Shown here: positions 25,382 to 36,000 of the stretch, in pieces
Position numbering within the stretch: position 1 is the first letter of the stretch
Layout: each line of letters opens with the position of its first letter
Origin: CAWGJF01 sp963822905
Lineage (GTDB): Bacteria; Bacteroidota; Ignavibacteria; Ignavibacteriales; Ignavibacteriaceae
Length of the DNA stretch: 64,000 nucleotides
Reading direction: 5' to 3'
Assembly: GCA_963822905.1 (NCBI GenBank)
Contig: CAWGJF010000003.1
Coordinates: forward strand, 372,001 to 436,000
Position numbers and translations under genes: made by a program
Notes under the pieces: model-generated
The model's database searches: none
Seen by the model: only the letters and a program-made list of their open reading frames with translations
What the model was told of the DNA's origin: nothing

Positions 25382-27436
25382 ATGAAAAATCTTTACAGCA
25401 AATTCATTTTTTTGTTTTTGGGGATTACATCTATTCTGATTGCACAGAACCAAACTAATTTTATACAAACACAGGATGGAATTTTTTATTCACAACCTGA
25501 TGTTATGGGTAAAAGTCTTTCTATTAATCCAGGAACAGGTAAAACTGATATTATTTCCGGTTTGAATTTTACACTATTTCCGGGATTTCCTGTAACTGAA
25601 GCCGGAAGTACAATTGAAGGAGCTATCTTTTGTAACATGGATACTGATCCCGATTTGGAAATTGTTGTTTGTATAGGTCAGGCAACGTATGCTTTTAATC
25701 TGGATGGAAGCTTAGTTACTGGATGGCCTCAAACAATTTCGCAGGTTCCATCAGGTGCGCCGGCTTTTGGTGATATTGATGGAGATGGTGAAGGTGAAAT
25801 AGTTATAGGCAGTTATTATGGAAGTTCTGCCGGTTATGTTTATGCTTATGAAAAGGACGGTTCACCAGTTACAGGTTTTCCTGTTAATAGCGGTTACGTT
25901 ACAAGAAGTGCGACTCTTGCTGATCTTGATAATGATGGATCTATGGAAATCATAGTAAGCAAAAGAACATATCCAACCGGACAGGTTTTAGTTTATAAAG
26001 GAGACGGAACAATGTATCCGGGCTGGCCCCAGGATATTAGCACTGTACCTGCTGCAAGTGCGGCTGTCGGAGACATTACCGGTGATAATATTCCTGAAAT
26101 AATTTTTGAAGCTTACAGTTCGTTATATGTTTGGGATACAGGTGGAAATCTTCTTACGGGGTTTCCTTTTGATCTTCCGACTGATGTCGTAACTTCTTAT
26201 TCATCACCTACTCTCGCTGACCTAGATAATGATAATAAAAATGAAATACTATTCGGAGTTCACGAATTAAGTGGTTCCGTCGGTGGACGTGTTTATTGTC
26301 TTAACAATGACGGTTCATCAGTATCCGGATGGCCGGTATATACAACAAACTGGGTATATGCACCGCCTTCTGTTGGATTTATAGATGGAGACAATCAGCT
26401 TGACGTTGCAGTCGGCGACCAGGTGCTAAGTACAACTCCAGTTGATAAAGTATATGCTTGGGACAAAGACGGTAACCTGTTAACTGGTTTTCCTGTTGAA
26501 TCATTAAATGCAATAAATGCGCAAATTATATTTGCTGATATTGATGGTGATAATTTAACCGAACTGATCTTTGACGATAATACGACCGCAACGAACGGAG
26601 ACGGATATTATTATGCTGTAAATGATGACGGCTCTGCAGTTGCAGGCTGGCCGCTTGTGACCACAGGAACGACATTTTTTCAAACACCTTGCATTACCGA
26701 TATAAACCACGATGGTACGATGGATTTGATTGGTGGGGGTACAACAGGGTTTGGTTCCAGCGCGTCAACAGATATTTATTTGTGGAATACACAATTGCCT
26801 TATACAATTTCGGAAGTCCAGATTCCAATGTTTCAATACAACACTATGCACAACGGGGTTTATACCGATCCTTCTCTTGTTCCGGTTGAGCTAACTTCCT
26901 TTTCTGCAGAAGCATCTGACAATAATGTTATTCTAAGTTGGACTACTGCTACTGAATTGAACAACCAGGGTTTTGAAATTCAGAGAAGTATTGATGAAAA
27001 AGAATTCGTAAAAATCGGTTTTGTGGAAGGAGCAGGCACATCAACCATAGAAAATCGTTATTCATTTACAGATAAAAATCTTTCCGATCCAAAATATTTT
27101 TATAGGTTGAAGCAAGTTGATTTTGATGGAACTTGCAGCTTTTCTGATGTTGTTGAAGTTGAATTAAAGAACTTTGATTTTCATTTAGCTCAGAATTATC
27201 CCAATCCTTTTAATCCTTCAACAACAATTGAATTTTCACTACCTGAAAAATCAGATATAAATCTTTCAGTATACAATACTCTCGGAGAAAAAGTAGCTGA
27301 GCTTTTCAATGGAGAAATAGCAGAAGGGTATCACCAGATTAAATTTGATGCGAGTAATTTATCTTCAGGGACCTATTTTTATAAATTAACAAGCAAAGAT
27401 TTTAATGCTGCTCAAAAAATGATTTTAATGAAATAA
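25382..27436 (+). CDS. Secreted FG-GAP (integrin-like propeller) protein with T9SS sorting domain
   Basis: This 684-residue protein starts with a signal peptide (MKNLYSKFIFLFLGI, ending SILIAQ). At least six FG-GAP/VCBS-like calcium-binding repeats follow (GDIDGDGEGEIVIG, ADLDNDGSMEIIVS, GDITGDNIPEII, ADLDNDNKNEILFG, ADIDGDNLTELIF), interleaved with GWP phrases, as in seven-bladed propellers. A VPVELTSFSAEA beta-sandwich, shared with the M14 protein, precedes the sorting domain (NYPNPFNPSTTIEFSLP) ending QKMILMK. GGAGGAG precedes the ATG. It is a surface or extracellular binding protein with no enzymatic motif seen. A short palindrome TGTAC-ACAA-GTACA lies 33 bases before the start. A terminator follows. 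Confidence 0.92.
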   Translation: MKNLYSKFIFLFLGITSILIAQNQTNFIQTQDGIFYSQPDVMGKSLSINPGTGKTDIISGLNFTLFPGFPVTEAGSTIEGAIFCNMDTDPDLEIVVCIGQATYAFNLDGSLVTGWPQTISQVPSGAPAFGDIDGDGEGEIVIGSYYGSSAGYVYAYEKDGSPVTGFPVNSGYVTRSATLADLDNDGSMEIIVSKRTYPTGQVLVYKGDGTMYPGWPQDISTVPAASAAVGDITGDNIPEIIFEAYSSLYVWDTGGNLLTGFPFDLPTDVVTSYSSPTLADLDNDNKNEILFGVHELSGSVGGRVYCLNNDGSSVSGWPVYTTNWVYAPPSVGFIDGDNQLDVAVGDQVLSTTPVDKVYAWDKDGNLLTGFPVESLNAINAQIIFADIDGDNLTELIFDDNTTATNGDGYYYAVNDDGSAVAGWPLVTTGTTFFQTPCITDINHDGTMDLIGGGTTGFGSSASTDIYLWNTQLPYTISEVQIPMFQYNTMHNGVYTDPSLVPVELTSFSAEASDNNVILSWTTATELNNQGFEIQRSIDEKEFVKIGFVEGAGTSTIENRYSFTDKNLSDPKYFYRLKQVDFDGTCSFSDVVEVELKNFDFHLAQNYPNPFNPSTTIEFSLPEKSDINLSVYNTLGEKVAELFNGEIAEGYHQIKFDASNLSSGTYFYKLTSKDFNAAQKMILMK

Positions 27437-27458
27437 TCAGTTCTAAATATTTTATTCG

Positions 27459-27494
27459 AATCCCCCGATAATAAATTTTCCGGGGGATTTTTTA
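27459..27494 (+). terminator. Rho-independent terminator after the FG-GAP protein gene
   Basis: The stem AATCCCCCG/CGGGGGATT with a 13-base loop is followed by TTTTTT, 22 bases after the stop codon. Confidence 0.9.
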
Positions 27495-27556
27495 AACCCT
27501 CACTTATACCTGTCTGTCTAAAAACCAATTGGCAAAATAAAGATTGGGAGGAGAAA

Positions 27557-29077
27557 TTGATAAGAAATCCTTTTTTAATAAAATTTTTAGTTATATCTGC
27601 GTTTTTATTCATCAGCCTCCAGATTTACAGTCAGGATTACCCGATAGTTGATACAGGGCAGGATGTTTGTTATGATACATTAAACATTATTTCAGCACCG
27701 CAGCCCGGAGATTCTTTTTACGGACAGGATGCACAATTCAATGGAATCCAGCCGTCGTACCAGGATAATCAGGATGGCACAATTACAGATTTAAATACAG
27801 GATTAACATGGCAGAAAAATTTATTTGATTCAAAGTTCATTTATGACGAGGCAGTTGCTGCTGCTGATACATTTTCACTCGCCGGTTATTCTGACTGGCG
27901 CTTACCTTCAATTAAAGAACTTTATTCTCTTATGGATTTCAGAGGCGAGACAAATATTTCTGCTGAACAATCAAAGCCGTATTTAGATACGACTTATTTT
28001 GAATTCAGGTATGGTGATGAAAATAACGGCGAACGATTTATCGATGCACAATATATTTCAAGCACTGAATATGTTGGTACAACAATGAATGGGGATTTCA
28101 CAGTATTCGGAGTGAATTTTGCCGATGGAAGGATTAAAGGTTATCCGGCAGAAATGCTACCTACCGGAGGTTATAAACTTTTTGAGGTAAGATATGTTCG
28201 CGGAAATACAAGCTATGGTATAAACGACTTCGTTGATAATAGTAACGGGACAATTTCAGATTTAGCAACCGGGTTAATATGGACTAAATCCGATAACGAT
28301 TCAGCAGTAAATTGGGAAGAAGCGCTCAATTGGGTTTACCAGAAAAATCAGGAGAACTATCTTGGTCATAACGATTGGCGTTTGCCAAACGCAAAAGAAT
28401 TGCAAAGCATTATTGATTATACAAGATCACCACAAACAACTAACTCAGCTGCTATCGATCCGATATTTGAAGTTACTCCGATTATTGATGAAGGAGAAGA
28501 AACTAACTTTCCGTTTTACTGGACGAACACAACTCACGCTGACGGCAATAATGATAACCTCTATATAAAAGCTGTGTATGTTGCTTTCGGAGAAGCACTT
28601 GGTTTTATGGAAGTACCTCCAAACTCTGGCAATTATGTTTTGATGGACGTTCACGGAGCCGGTGCACAGAGAAGCGATCCCAAACAAGGTGATCCTGAAA
28701 ATTTTCCACATGGTTTTGGTCCGCAGGGAGATGTGATAAGGATTTATAATTATGTAAGACTTGTTCGTGGCGGATTAGTTACAGATGTTCCGAATGAAGA
28801 ATCATCTTTGCCGGATGAATTTAAGCTTGAGCAAAATTATCCAAATCCGTTTAATCCAACAACCAAGATTAATTATTCAATTAATAAATCTGGTAAAGTC
28901 TCACTAAAAGTTTTTAACATCCTCGGAAATGAAATAGCAGAATTGATTAATGAAAGAAAAGAACCGGGAAATTATTCTGTAACATTTAACGCTTCTAATT
29001 TGCCAAGTGGAGTTTATTTTTATCAATTAATTGCGGATGATTTTTCAGCTACTAAAAAAATGATCCTCTTACACTAA
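27557..29077 (+). CDS. Secreted DUF1566 (Lcl C-terminal-like) protein with T9SS sorting domain
   Basis: The start is TTG at 27557 after GGGAGGAG. The 506-residue product has a signal peptide (residues about 1-24, ending LQIYSQ). Two DUF1566/Lcl_C-like repeats follow, each with DGTITDLNTGLTWQKN or NGTISDLATGLIWTKS and a SDWRLPSIKELYSLMD or NDWRLPNAKELQSIID motif; the fold resembles formylglycine-enzyme/C-type-lectin-like domains. The C-terminal sorting domain starts at NYPNPFNPTTKINYSIN and ends KKMILLH. It is likely surface-attached or released. DUF1566 repeats are often found in adhesins and surface proteins, but the function here is unknown. It is separate from the FG-GAP gene (terminator between them). 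Confidence 0.9.
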   Translation: MIRNPFLIKFLVISAFLFISLQIYSQDYPIVDTGQDVCYDTLNIISAPQPGDSFYGQDAQFNGIQPSYQDNQDGTITDLNTGLTWQKNLFDSKFIYDEAVAAADTFSLAGYSDWRLPSIKELYSLMDFRGETNISAEQSKPYLDTTYFEFRYGDENNGERFIDAQYISSTEYVGTTMNGDFTVFGVNFADGRIKGYPAEMLPTGGYKLFEVRYVRGNTSYGINDFVDNSNGTISDLATGLIWTKSDNDSAVNWEEALNWVYQKNQENYLGHNDWRLPNAKELQSIIDYTRSPQTTNSAAIDPIFEVTPIIDEGEETNFPFYWTNTTHADGNNDNLYIKAVYVAFGEALGFMEVPPNSGNYVLMDVHGAGAQRSDPKQGDPENFPHGFGPQGDVIRIYNYVRLVRGGLVTDVPNEESSLPDEFKLEQNYPNPFNPTTKINYSINKSGKVSLKVFNILGNEIAELINERKEPGNYSVTFNASNLPSGVYFYQLIADDFSATKKMILLH

Positions 29078-29107
29078 TCCGCCGTGGCGGATCAGAGGAC
29101 AGGTCCT
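29064..29107. repeat. REP-like palindromic element after the DUF1566 gene
   Basis: A seven-base-pair hairpin (ATCCGCC-GT-GGCGGAT) is flanked by a second pair of arms (TCCTCT and AGAGGA) and followed by AGGAC-A-GGTCCT. The nested GC-rich palindromes differ from the surrounding AT-rich DNA and look like a dispersed repeat. Confidence 0.55.
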
Positions 29108-29165
29108 TCTTCATTAATCTGCTAAAACGAGCGTTAGAAAAATTCTACTGAGATGACCTTTCTTT

Positions 29166-29213
29166 AAAAATAAAAAGGCGAAGCATTCTGTAATTTGAAA
29201 TTTTGCTTCGCCT
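29166..29213 (-). terminator. Rho-independent terminator after gdhA paralogue 3
   Basis: On the minus strand a ten-base-pair stem (AGGCGAAGCA with TGCTTCGCCT, 18-base loop) is followed by TTTTTATTTTT. It lies about 90 bases after the GDH stop. Confidence 0.8.
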
Positions 29214-29301
29214 ATAAGAAGATGACTTTTCGGGATAAGAAGATTAAGCCATCAATCAACTCTTTTAATTATAAATTATACATTTTACATTCTTAATTAT
29301 A

Positions 29302-30663
29302 TCAAACAACACCCTGGTCGATCATTGCATCTGCAACTTTCAGGAAGCCGCCGATGTTTGCACCGTTAACATAGTTACCCGGTGTTCCGAATCTTTCAGA
29401 AGTATCAACGCAGGTTTTATGAATACTCTTCATAATCATACGCAGCCTGTTGTCAACTTCTTCTCTTGTCCACGGAAGTCTCTGGCTGTTCTGTGTCATT
29501 TCTAATCCTGATACTGCAACACCGCCTGCGTTTGCAGCTTTACCAGGACCATAAAGTGTTTTGTTATCTAAGAATATTTTAACACCGTCGATAGTTGTAG
29601 GCATATTAGCGCCTTCACTAACAACGTAAACACCATTCTTAACAAGGTTCTGTGCATCTTTTGCATTAATTTCATTTTGTGTTGCACTTGGGAATGCACA
29701 CTGTGCTTTGTGATTCCATAATGGATTGTGATCCATATTTGAATCAAGCTGAGTGTAAACTGCTTTTTTGTATTTGTCTGTATATTCTTTAATTCTTCCT
29801 CTTCTTACGTTTTTCAGTTCCATAACGTAAGCGAGTTTTTCATTGTTAATTCCTTCTTCATCATAAATATATCCGTTGGAATCTGATAAAGTAAGAACCT
29901 TTCCGCCAAGCTGAAGAATTTTTTCAACTGTGTACTGAGCAACGTTTCCGCTGCCTGAAACCAAACAGGTTTTTCCTTCGAGAGTCTGGTTCTTTGTGCC
30001 GAGCATTTCAGCGGCAAAATAAACTGCGCCATAACCAGTTGCTTCCGGTCTTATAAGTGATCCGCCCCAGTTCAAACCTTTACCTGTGAGAACGCCGGTA
30101 AATTCATTGCGGAGCTTTTTATACATTCCAAATAGATAACCGATCTCTCTTCCGCCAACACCAATATCACCTGCAGGAACGTCAGTGTTTGGACCGATGT
30201 GTCTGAAAAGTTCGCTCATAAATGCCTGGCAGAATCTCATAATCTTTAAGTCGCTCTTACCTTTAGGATCGAAATCAGAACCGCCTTTACCGCCGCCCAT
30301 TGGAAGTGTGGTTAAACTGTTTTTAAAAACTTGTTCGAAAGCGAGGAACTTTAAAATGCCGAGGTTTACTGAAGGGTGAAATCTCAATCCGCCTTTGTAC
30401 GGACCGATTGCACTGTTCATCTCTATCCTGTAGCCGATGTTAACATTTATTTCTCCCTGGTCGTCTACCCACGGAACTCTGAACATAAGAACTCTTTCAG
30501 GTTCAATTATTCTTTCAAGAATTTTTGCTGTCCTGTACTCGGGATGTCTCTCAAGGACGATTGATAATGATTCTGCAACCTCTTCAACTGCCTGGTGAAA
30601 TTCAGGCTGTGCAGGATGTTTGGCTTTTACTTCAGCCATTAAATTTTTTACGAAATCTGCCAT
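29302..30663 (-). CDS. gdhA: Glutamate dehydrogenase, GdhA type, probably NADP-linked (paralogue 3)
   Basis: At 453 residues this matches the E. coli GdhA group over its whole length. Motifs: EMNSAIGPYKGGLRFHPSV (substrate Lys), TTLPMGGGKGGSDFDPKGKS (catalytic Lys), DVPAGDIGVGGREIGYLFG (catalytic Asp) and the Rossmann motif LVSGSGNVAQYTVEKI ending TLSDSNG. The SDS ending equals that of NADP-dependent E. coli GdhA (SDSSG), so an NADPH-linked, ammonia-assimilating role is inferred. The ATG follows GGAG. It is monocistronic, with its own terminator and a 313-base upstream region. The close paralogue at 40273-41613 differs in the cofactor motif. Confidence 0.95.
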   Translation of the reverse strand: MADFVKNLMAEVKAKHPAQPEFHQAVEEVAESLSIVLERHPEYRTAKILERIIEPERVLMFRVPWVDDQGEINVNIGYRIEMNSAIGPYKGGLRFHPSVNLGILKFLAFEQVFKNSLTTLPMGGGKGGSDFDPKGKSDLKIMRFCQAFMSELFRHIGPNTDVPAGDIGVGGREIGYLFGMYKKLRNEFTGVLTGKGLNWGGSLIRPEATGYGAVYFAAEMLGTKNQTLEGKTCLVSGSGNVAQYTVEKILQLGGKVLTLSDSNGYIYDEEGINNEKLAYVMELKNVRRGRIKEYTDKYKKAVYTQLDSNMDHNPLWNHKAQCAFPSATQNEINAKDAQNLVKNGVYVVSEGANMPTTIDGVKIFLDNKTLYGPGKAANAGGVAVSGLEMTQNSQRLPWTREEVDNRLRMIMKSIHKTCVDTSERFGTPGNYVNGANIGGFLKVADAMIDQGVV

Positions 30664-30976
30664 AGGTTACTCCGCTTATATTTAGAAGTATAGTTTAGAG
30701 GATTTATTAATCCTGAAAAGAATTTACACCGGCAGTTAACAAACGGGTAGAATTAAATGTGTGAAAGTTGTGTAGCAGATTTTGTTACAAATTGTTGCTG
30801 AATGGAAACTGACTATAATAAAATTTAACTTACTATACTTGTAAATAAGTTTGACTTTATAAATTTATTTTTGCTAGTTGCTTATGACAAACAAACAAAT
30901 GGGTAGCAAAGTGGTTGACTGTGATAAATTTATTACCTCTCTTCTTATTCTTATCAATAAATAAAAGGTTCTGAAT
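30664..30976. other. Intergenic region between divergent gdhA and beta-helix protein genes
   Basis: This 313-base AT-rich stretch holds the promoters of two divergent genes. Near gdhA there is a small palindrome (AGGATT with AATCCT) in the leader, without a U-tract. ACAAACAAACAAA occurs near 30887. I see no gene, RNA or clear promoter boxes. Confidence 0.5.
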
Positions 30977-32845
30977 ATGAAATGGAATCTTAAATTAAAG
31001 ACACTTCTTATTTTAACTTTTCTTATTGTTTACAGCATACTGCTAAACGCTACTGTAAGGTACGTAAGCAAAACCGGCAGCAGCACTCCGCCATATTTAA
31101 CCTGGGAGACAGCAGCAGACAGCATACAGGAGTGCATAGATATTAGCATATTTGGTGATACAATATATGTAGCAAACGGAGTGTATGAAGAACAGGTAAT
31201 AATGATACCCGGCTTATCTCTCATTGGGGCAGGGGCAGATAGCTGTATTATAGATACAAGAATATTAGCGACTACAACAAGTTTTAGGTCTGTGCAAGTT
31301 AAAGATACTTGCCTCTTTAAGGGATTTAAGATAATTGTTGCAAATAATTCTGAGTTAGGAGGAGGGATATCAGGTTCAGCTATAAACAGTTTAATTACAA
31401 TAAACAGAATAACAAAAGGAAAATATGGAATCGAAAACGGTTCAAATGCAACTATATACAATAATATAGTTGATAATATTTCCAGCGGTATATACCTTTT
31501 TAATTCAAATGCATTGGTAAGAAACAATCTCATCTATACAGATCCTAACTCTCAATCAGCTATAATTGCAGGAATCCGTATAGGAGCATTTGATAATAGT
31601 TATAATCCATTAATTGACTCAAATTATATTGAGACTTTTCGTGAAGGTATCAGACAATCTTTCGGGTCAGATCCAATAATTAAAAATAATACGATCGTGC
31701 TAAGGCATACAAGCGCTCGTGGAATACAAGGCGGTGGCATCCCTGATTCATTGGTAATTTCTAATAATTCAATTTATGCAATAGAAGGACACGAAGGAAT
31801 TGATAATAATGCAGCTAATGCAAGAACATTCAACAATCATTTAACAGGAAATTTTAATGGAAGAATTCTACAGATATATGACGATAATGTAGTTGAGAAT
31901 AATGTAATTACAAATGGAACATCCTGGGGAGTTTATAGATTGGGAACAGGAAGCTTTGTCTTTCAATACAATAATGTATGGAATAACGGAATCAATTATT
32001 CAGGTTTTATACCCGACAGCACAAACCTTTCAGTTGATCCGATAGTAGTAAATGAAGATACAACACAGGGAGAGTTGGATTTTCATCTTCAAAAGTTCTC
32101 TCCACTTATCAATGCAGGCGACCCATCAATTTTAGATAAGGATTCATCAAGAAGTGATATTGGTCTTTACGGTGGTTTGTGGGGAGAAAGTTACAAGTAT
32201 GTTGATTATCCTCCCAGAGCACCAAGAAACGTTAATGCTGTAATTGATACCAATAACAACAGCATAATAAATATAAGCTGGAACAGGAACACAGAAGCTG
32301 ACTTTGATTATTACAACCTTTACAGCGATACAACTGCTAACTTTACAACAGATACAACAAACTTTGTAGCAGTAATAGAAGATACATCATACCTGTATTT
32401 AGTAACAAAAGAAACAGACAGTCTTTACTTTAAGCTAACGGGAGTAGATAACCAGGGCAATGTATCAGTTCCATCAGAAGAAGCAGGAGTATTACTTGTA
32501 ACAGGAGTAGAAGATGAATGGAAACCTGTAAGCAGTTTTATTCTTTACCAGAATTACCCTAATCCATTCAACCCAGCAACAAAGATAGGCTACAAGCTGA
32601 GGGAAAGAGGCTACGTAAAGTTGTACGTTTATGATGTTAAAGGAGAATTCGTATCAGTACTGGTAAACAAAGAACAGGAAGCAGGGTATTATGAAGTAGA
32701 ATTTACGACGCAGACCGGAGGTGGGAAGCAGGAGACCGGAATCAGGGAATTAGCAAGTGGAGTATATATCTACCAAATACTTGTGAAGAATGAAAACAAC
32801 ATTCCTGTTTTTTCGGATATAAAGAAAATGATTCTCATTAAATAA
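30977..32845 (+). CDS. Secreted right-handed beta-helix protein with Fn3-like and T9SS sorting domains
   Basis: The 622-residue protein starts with a signal peptide (about 1-26, ending LLNATV). The segment VRYVSKTGSSTPPYLTWETAADSIQECID is a DUF1565-like cap common before parallel beta-helices. Repeats of the NNIVDNISSGIYLFNSN kind, rich in Asn and Ile, then form a pectate-lyase-like beta-helix (about 60-400). A fibronectin-III-like region (APRNVNAVIDT to about 510) precedes the sorting domain (NYPNPFNPATKIGYKLR) ending KKMILIK. Members of this fold bind or cleave polysaccharides, but no catalytic residues can be assigned. A second, fossil-like copy of the tail coding sequence occurs 65 bases downstream. 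Confidence 0.88.
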   Translation: MKWNLKLKTLLILTFLIVYSILLNATVRYVSKTGSSTPPYLTWETAADSIQECIDISIFGDTIYVANGVYEEQVIMIPGLSLIGAGADSCIIDTRILATTTSFRSVQVKDTCLFKGFKIIVANNSELGGGISGSAINSLITINRITKGKYGIENGSNATIYNNIVDNISSGIYLFNSNALVRNNLIYTDPNSQSAIIAGIRIGAFDNSYNPLIDSNYIETFREGIRQSFGSDPIIKNNTIVLRHTSARGIQGGGIPDSLVISNNSIYAIEGHEGIDNNAANARTFNNHLTGNFNGRILQIYDDNVVENNVITNGTSWGVYRLGTGSFVFQYNNVWNNGINYSGFIPDSTNLSVDPIVVNEDTTQGELDFHLQKFSPLINAGDPSILDKDSSRSDIGLYGGLWGESYKYVDYPPRAPRNVNAVIDTNNNSIINISWNRNTEADFDYYNLYSDTTANFTTDTTNFVAVIEDTSYLYLVTKETDSLYFKLTGVDNQGNVSVPSEEAGVLLVTGVEDEWKPVSSFILYQNYPNPFNPATKIGYKLRERGYVKLYVYDVKGEFVSVLVNKEQEAGYYEVEFTTQTGGGKQETGIRELASGVYIYQILVKNENNIPVFSDIKKMILIK

Positions 32846-32885
32846 TACTGCCATATTTCAACAGGCTCAATATGACGTTAGACTG

Positions 32886-32983
32886 TTGTCACCCTGAGCT
32901 TGTCGAAGGGTAAAGAAAATGATATTAATAAAATAAACCCCCCTGTATCCTCCCCTTTGATAAAGGAGAGGACGAAGAAGGGA
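32886..32983. repeat. REP-like repeats between two secreted-protein genes
   Basis: Two elements lie together. At 32890-32911 is ACCCTGAGCTTGTCGAAGGG, an imperfect palindrome that I recall as a frequent dispersed repeat in Bacteroidota-related genomes. At about 32950-32975 is a hairpin, CCTTT-GAT-AAAGG, within TCCTCCCCTTTGATAAAGG and GAGAGGACG. A remnant of a sorting-domain tail lies between them. Confidence 0.55.
32910..32936 (+). pseudogene. Fossil tail of a T9SS sorting domain
   Basis: The bases read GTA AAG AAA ATG ATA TTA ATA, then AAA TAA, i.e. VKKMILIK and a stop. This repeats the last eight codons of the gene ending at 32845 (IKKMILIK) with different third positions. No open reading frame leads into it. 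It looks like the end of a lost or disrupted cargo gene. Confidence 0.5.
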
Positions 32984-33024
32984 GTTTAAATAAAACAATA
33001 ATAATTAAATCAAGGGAGGTCAAA

Positions 33025-36000
33025 ATGAGATACAAATCTTATTTTATTTTGTTCTTTGTCTTGTGCATTATTGGAAGCGCTGTCGCGCAAGATTCATCTC
33101 AAACCGCACCGAAATTTCCTGTTGGCTCATTCTTGGGTTTTTTGGCAAGCCCGGAAGTAAAGGCTTCTTATGACACAAGCGGAATGAACTCAATCGTCTG
33201 GCACGCAGACGGAAACACAAAAAGTTTCCTTAACAAATACAACGTAACTGCATTTAACCTTAACGCTGCCGATTGGATAAATCACTACGCCACTGCCTGC
33301 TATTCAAGATGGGAAAGCGAAGAAAATCAGACAGACACTTTTCAGTTAGGTGTCAAGCATATACTGGATGATAGTACTATAGTAGGTCAGCAGGCATCCT
33401 GGCACGATACGTTATGCTGGTCAAGTTTGGGATTAAGCGGGCCGCAGGATTCTCTTGTATATGGTCCACATTATTTCCAGGCAAAAATATACAGGAGAGT
33501 GTATCCTTTACCAAAGGATAATGTTATTAAGTTTACAGCCCGGTTCAGAATGGCGCTTGCTTATGATCCCCAGGAAGCTGATCCGAATGATCTTGTGTGC
33601 AGGATAAAAGTGGTTTACAGGTATTATTACTGGGATAAGAATAACTCTTCTAATAATCATTATGTTGACAGTACTTTTCTAACGGATACACTTGTTGTAT
33701 CTGATTTTTCTCAGAATGGATGGTTTAAGGATTTTGATTTCGATGGGCAAACTTATGATTATGATATTACACAGTTCCCACCAAAAGAAACTGGAAGATA
33801 TTCGGTAGATTATCCAATAACAAATCCAAATATTGTTCTCTCTGACTGGTACCCGGAAACAGGGATACAATTCTGTGTAGACTGGCTTGGCGATAGTTCT
33901 ACAGATACTTTGTATGTTGATTATGCTGAGGTTTATGATAATAACGGATGGAATGAATACATAGATGATCCAAATAAAGTTGCAGACACCATACACGCTT
34001 ATATACAACGCCACTCAGACTGGAACAACATAAAATACTGGTATGCGCACGACGAGCCGCGCAGCATAGATGACTTTATCCCAATCCGCACAGTAGACTC
34101 ATTGGTACGTGCAGATTCTATGATGACTGCTGCAAGTAAACCACTCATTACGCATTTCTGGGAAGTTAACGTTAAAAAGAACGGGGACTCGCTCTACCAG
34201 CGTTTTTACCGTACCGTGCTGCCTCAAAAGCTTATGTTCGACGCTTACCCTTTTCACACGGATACTTCTGAGATAGGCGGGTATTATTCATTGCCGACAA
34301 AATTCCAGCAGTCGCATAACCTTCAGCCTGGCTTTTATTATGTACCACAGTCATTCGGGATTATGTATTCACCCGGAAACGGCTGGATAAAACCAGATTC
34401 ATCGGAGATGAAAGCATTAACGATGCAGGCTCTTGCATTTGGATGCAAAGGTATATTCTTTTCCGATTATATGTCATATCACGCCAGCAACGGTGTCTTT
34501 GTGGATGCAATAGTAGATTCGCTGGGACATAATTCGGAGCTTTACCAGGTAATACAAGATAACATTGCGCCAAGACTAAAAGGAAAATTAGGAAATACTT
34601 TGCTTGGATTAAAATACACAGGCAATAATATAAACATAAGATATGATGAAGGAATACCTCCAAAAGGAACTTACAATTACTATGACTACTTATTGATCAA
34701 CTGTTTGGATCCGCATTACTATTGGCACGCCGGATTTATGGAAAAAACTGGTCAGCCGGATAACAAGCATTTCTTTTTAACAAACTTGAAAACAAACGTA
34801 AGTACAACTGCAAGATTGAATGTTTCAAACAATACAAACTTCCAGAATGTCAGCTTCACTGATATAGAAGGAGGTATTGATACGACAATTGCTTACAACT
34901 CTTCTGTTACTTATGATGAAACTATGCTACCTGGTGAAGGAAAACTGTACAGAGTTTCCCCGGTAGTAAAATACGGGGGTAAACTTATTTATAATGAAAC
35001 AATATCCAGCACAACAAATTTACTTGATGAAATGACGATCTGGAGTGGATCAACTCTGACAGTAAGTTCAACCTACAACGCTTATGCAGATATAAGAGTA
35101 AAAGCAGGTGGACACATAGTAACAACAAACGGGGGAACAATTAACTTTGTCGGCGGGCATAAGCTTATAATAGAAGGTGCAGCAACAATAACCGGGACAT
35201 CTTCCCACAAGCTGACATTTGATTTTACAGAAGACTCAAGCGGGATAGTAATCAAGTCAGGTGGTTCGCTGAATATATCATATTGTGATATTCAATATCC
35301 GGCTATTGGAATTGAGTCAGAGCTGAATGCACAATACTTAAGTGCACAGCACGTTAACTTCTTAGATTGCGGAAGCAGTTCAATAACCATACTTGGTCGG
35401 TCAGGTGGAGATGGACCAACGCCACCGCCTTCACAAATAAAATACTGCACAATGACCGGATCGTACTATGGAATATGGGCAAGCAATCTATCAGAACTGG
35501 TTATTCAAGAAAATATAATTTTAAATACCGATATGGGTATATATCTTTCAAATATTACGGGTGCAACAGTTGCTGCAAACGGTATAGGTTCAAACAGAGA
35601 ATCACTACCTGGAATACTTGCATCAAGTATGAATGGAACAATACGAAGCAACTCAATATCCGGACATTCAAATGGCATTGAACTTGGCAATTCATCGCCA
35701 AACATTGGGGGGAATACGCTTACATCAAACAAGTATCACGGGATGTATATAGGTACCGGATCATATCCTTATATGCGCGGAGATATAGCGGGCAATCCAC
35801 CAGTTTATTATGCTGTATCAGGTTACAACCATATAAAAGAAAATGGTGGATATGTAGAAACACCGAATCCATCTGATAACGACGGATCTGAAATATATTT
35901 TTATCATTCAAATGCAACTCTCAGGGACGGATGCAATGAAATATCCGACAACAGACCGGAGTCATCACCATTGGAAAATACACTGCTTCTTATGAATGGA

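Noticed and set aside
27452..27468. TATTCGAATCCCC, resembling a tRNA T-arm
   Set aside because: It is one side of the terminator stem; no acceptor, D or anticodon arms surround it.
31030..31533. 167-codon minus-strand frame in the beta-helix gene
   Set aside because: It lies inside a gene with a clear signal peptide and sorting domain and shows no motif or start site.
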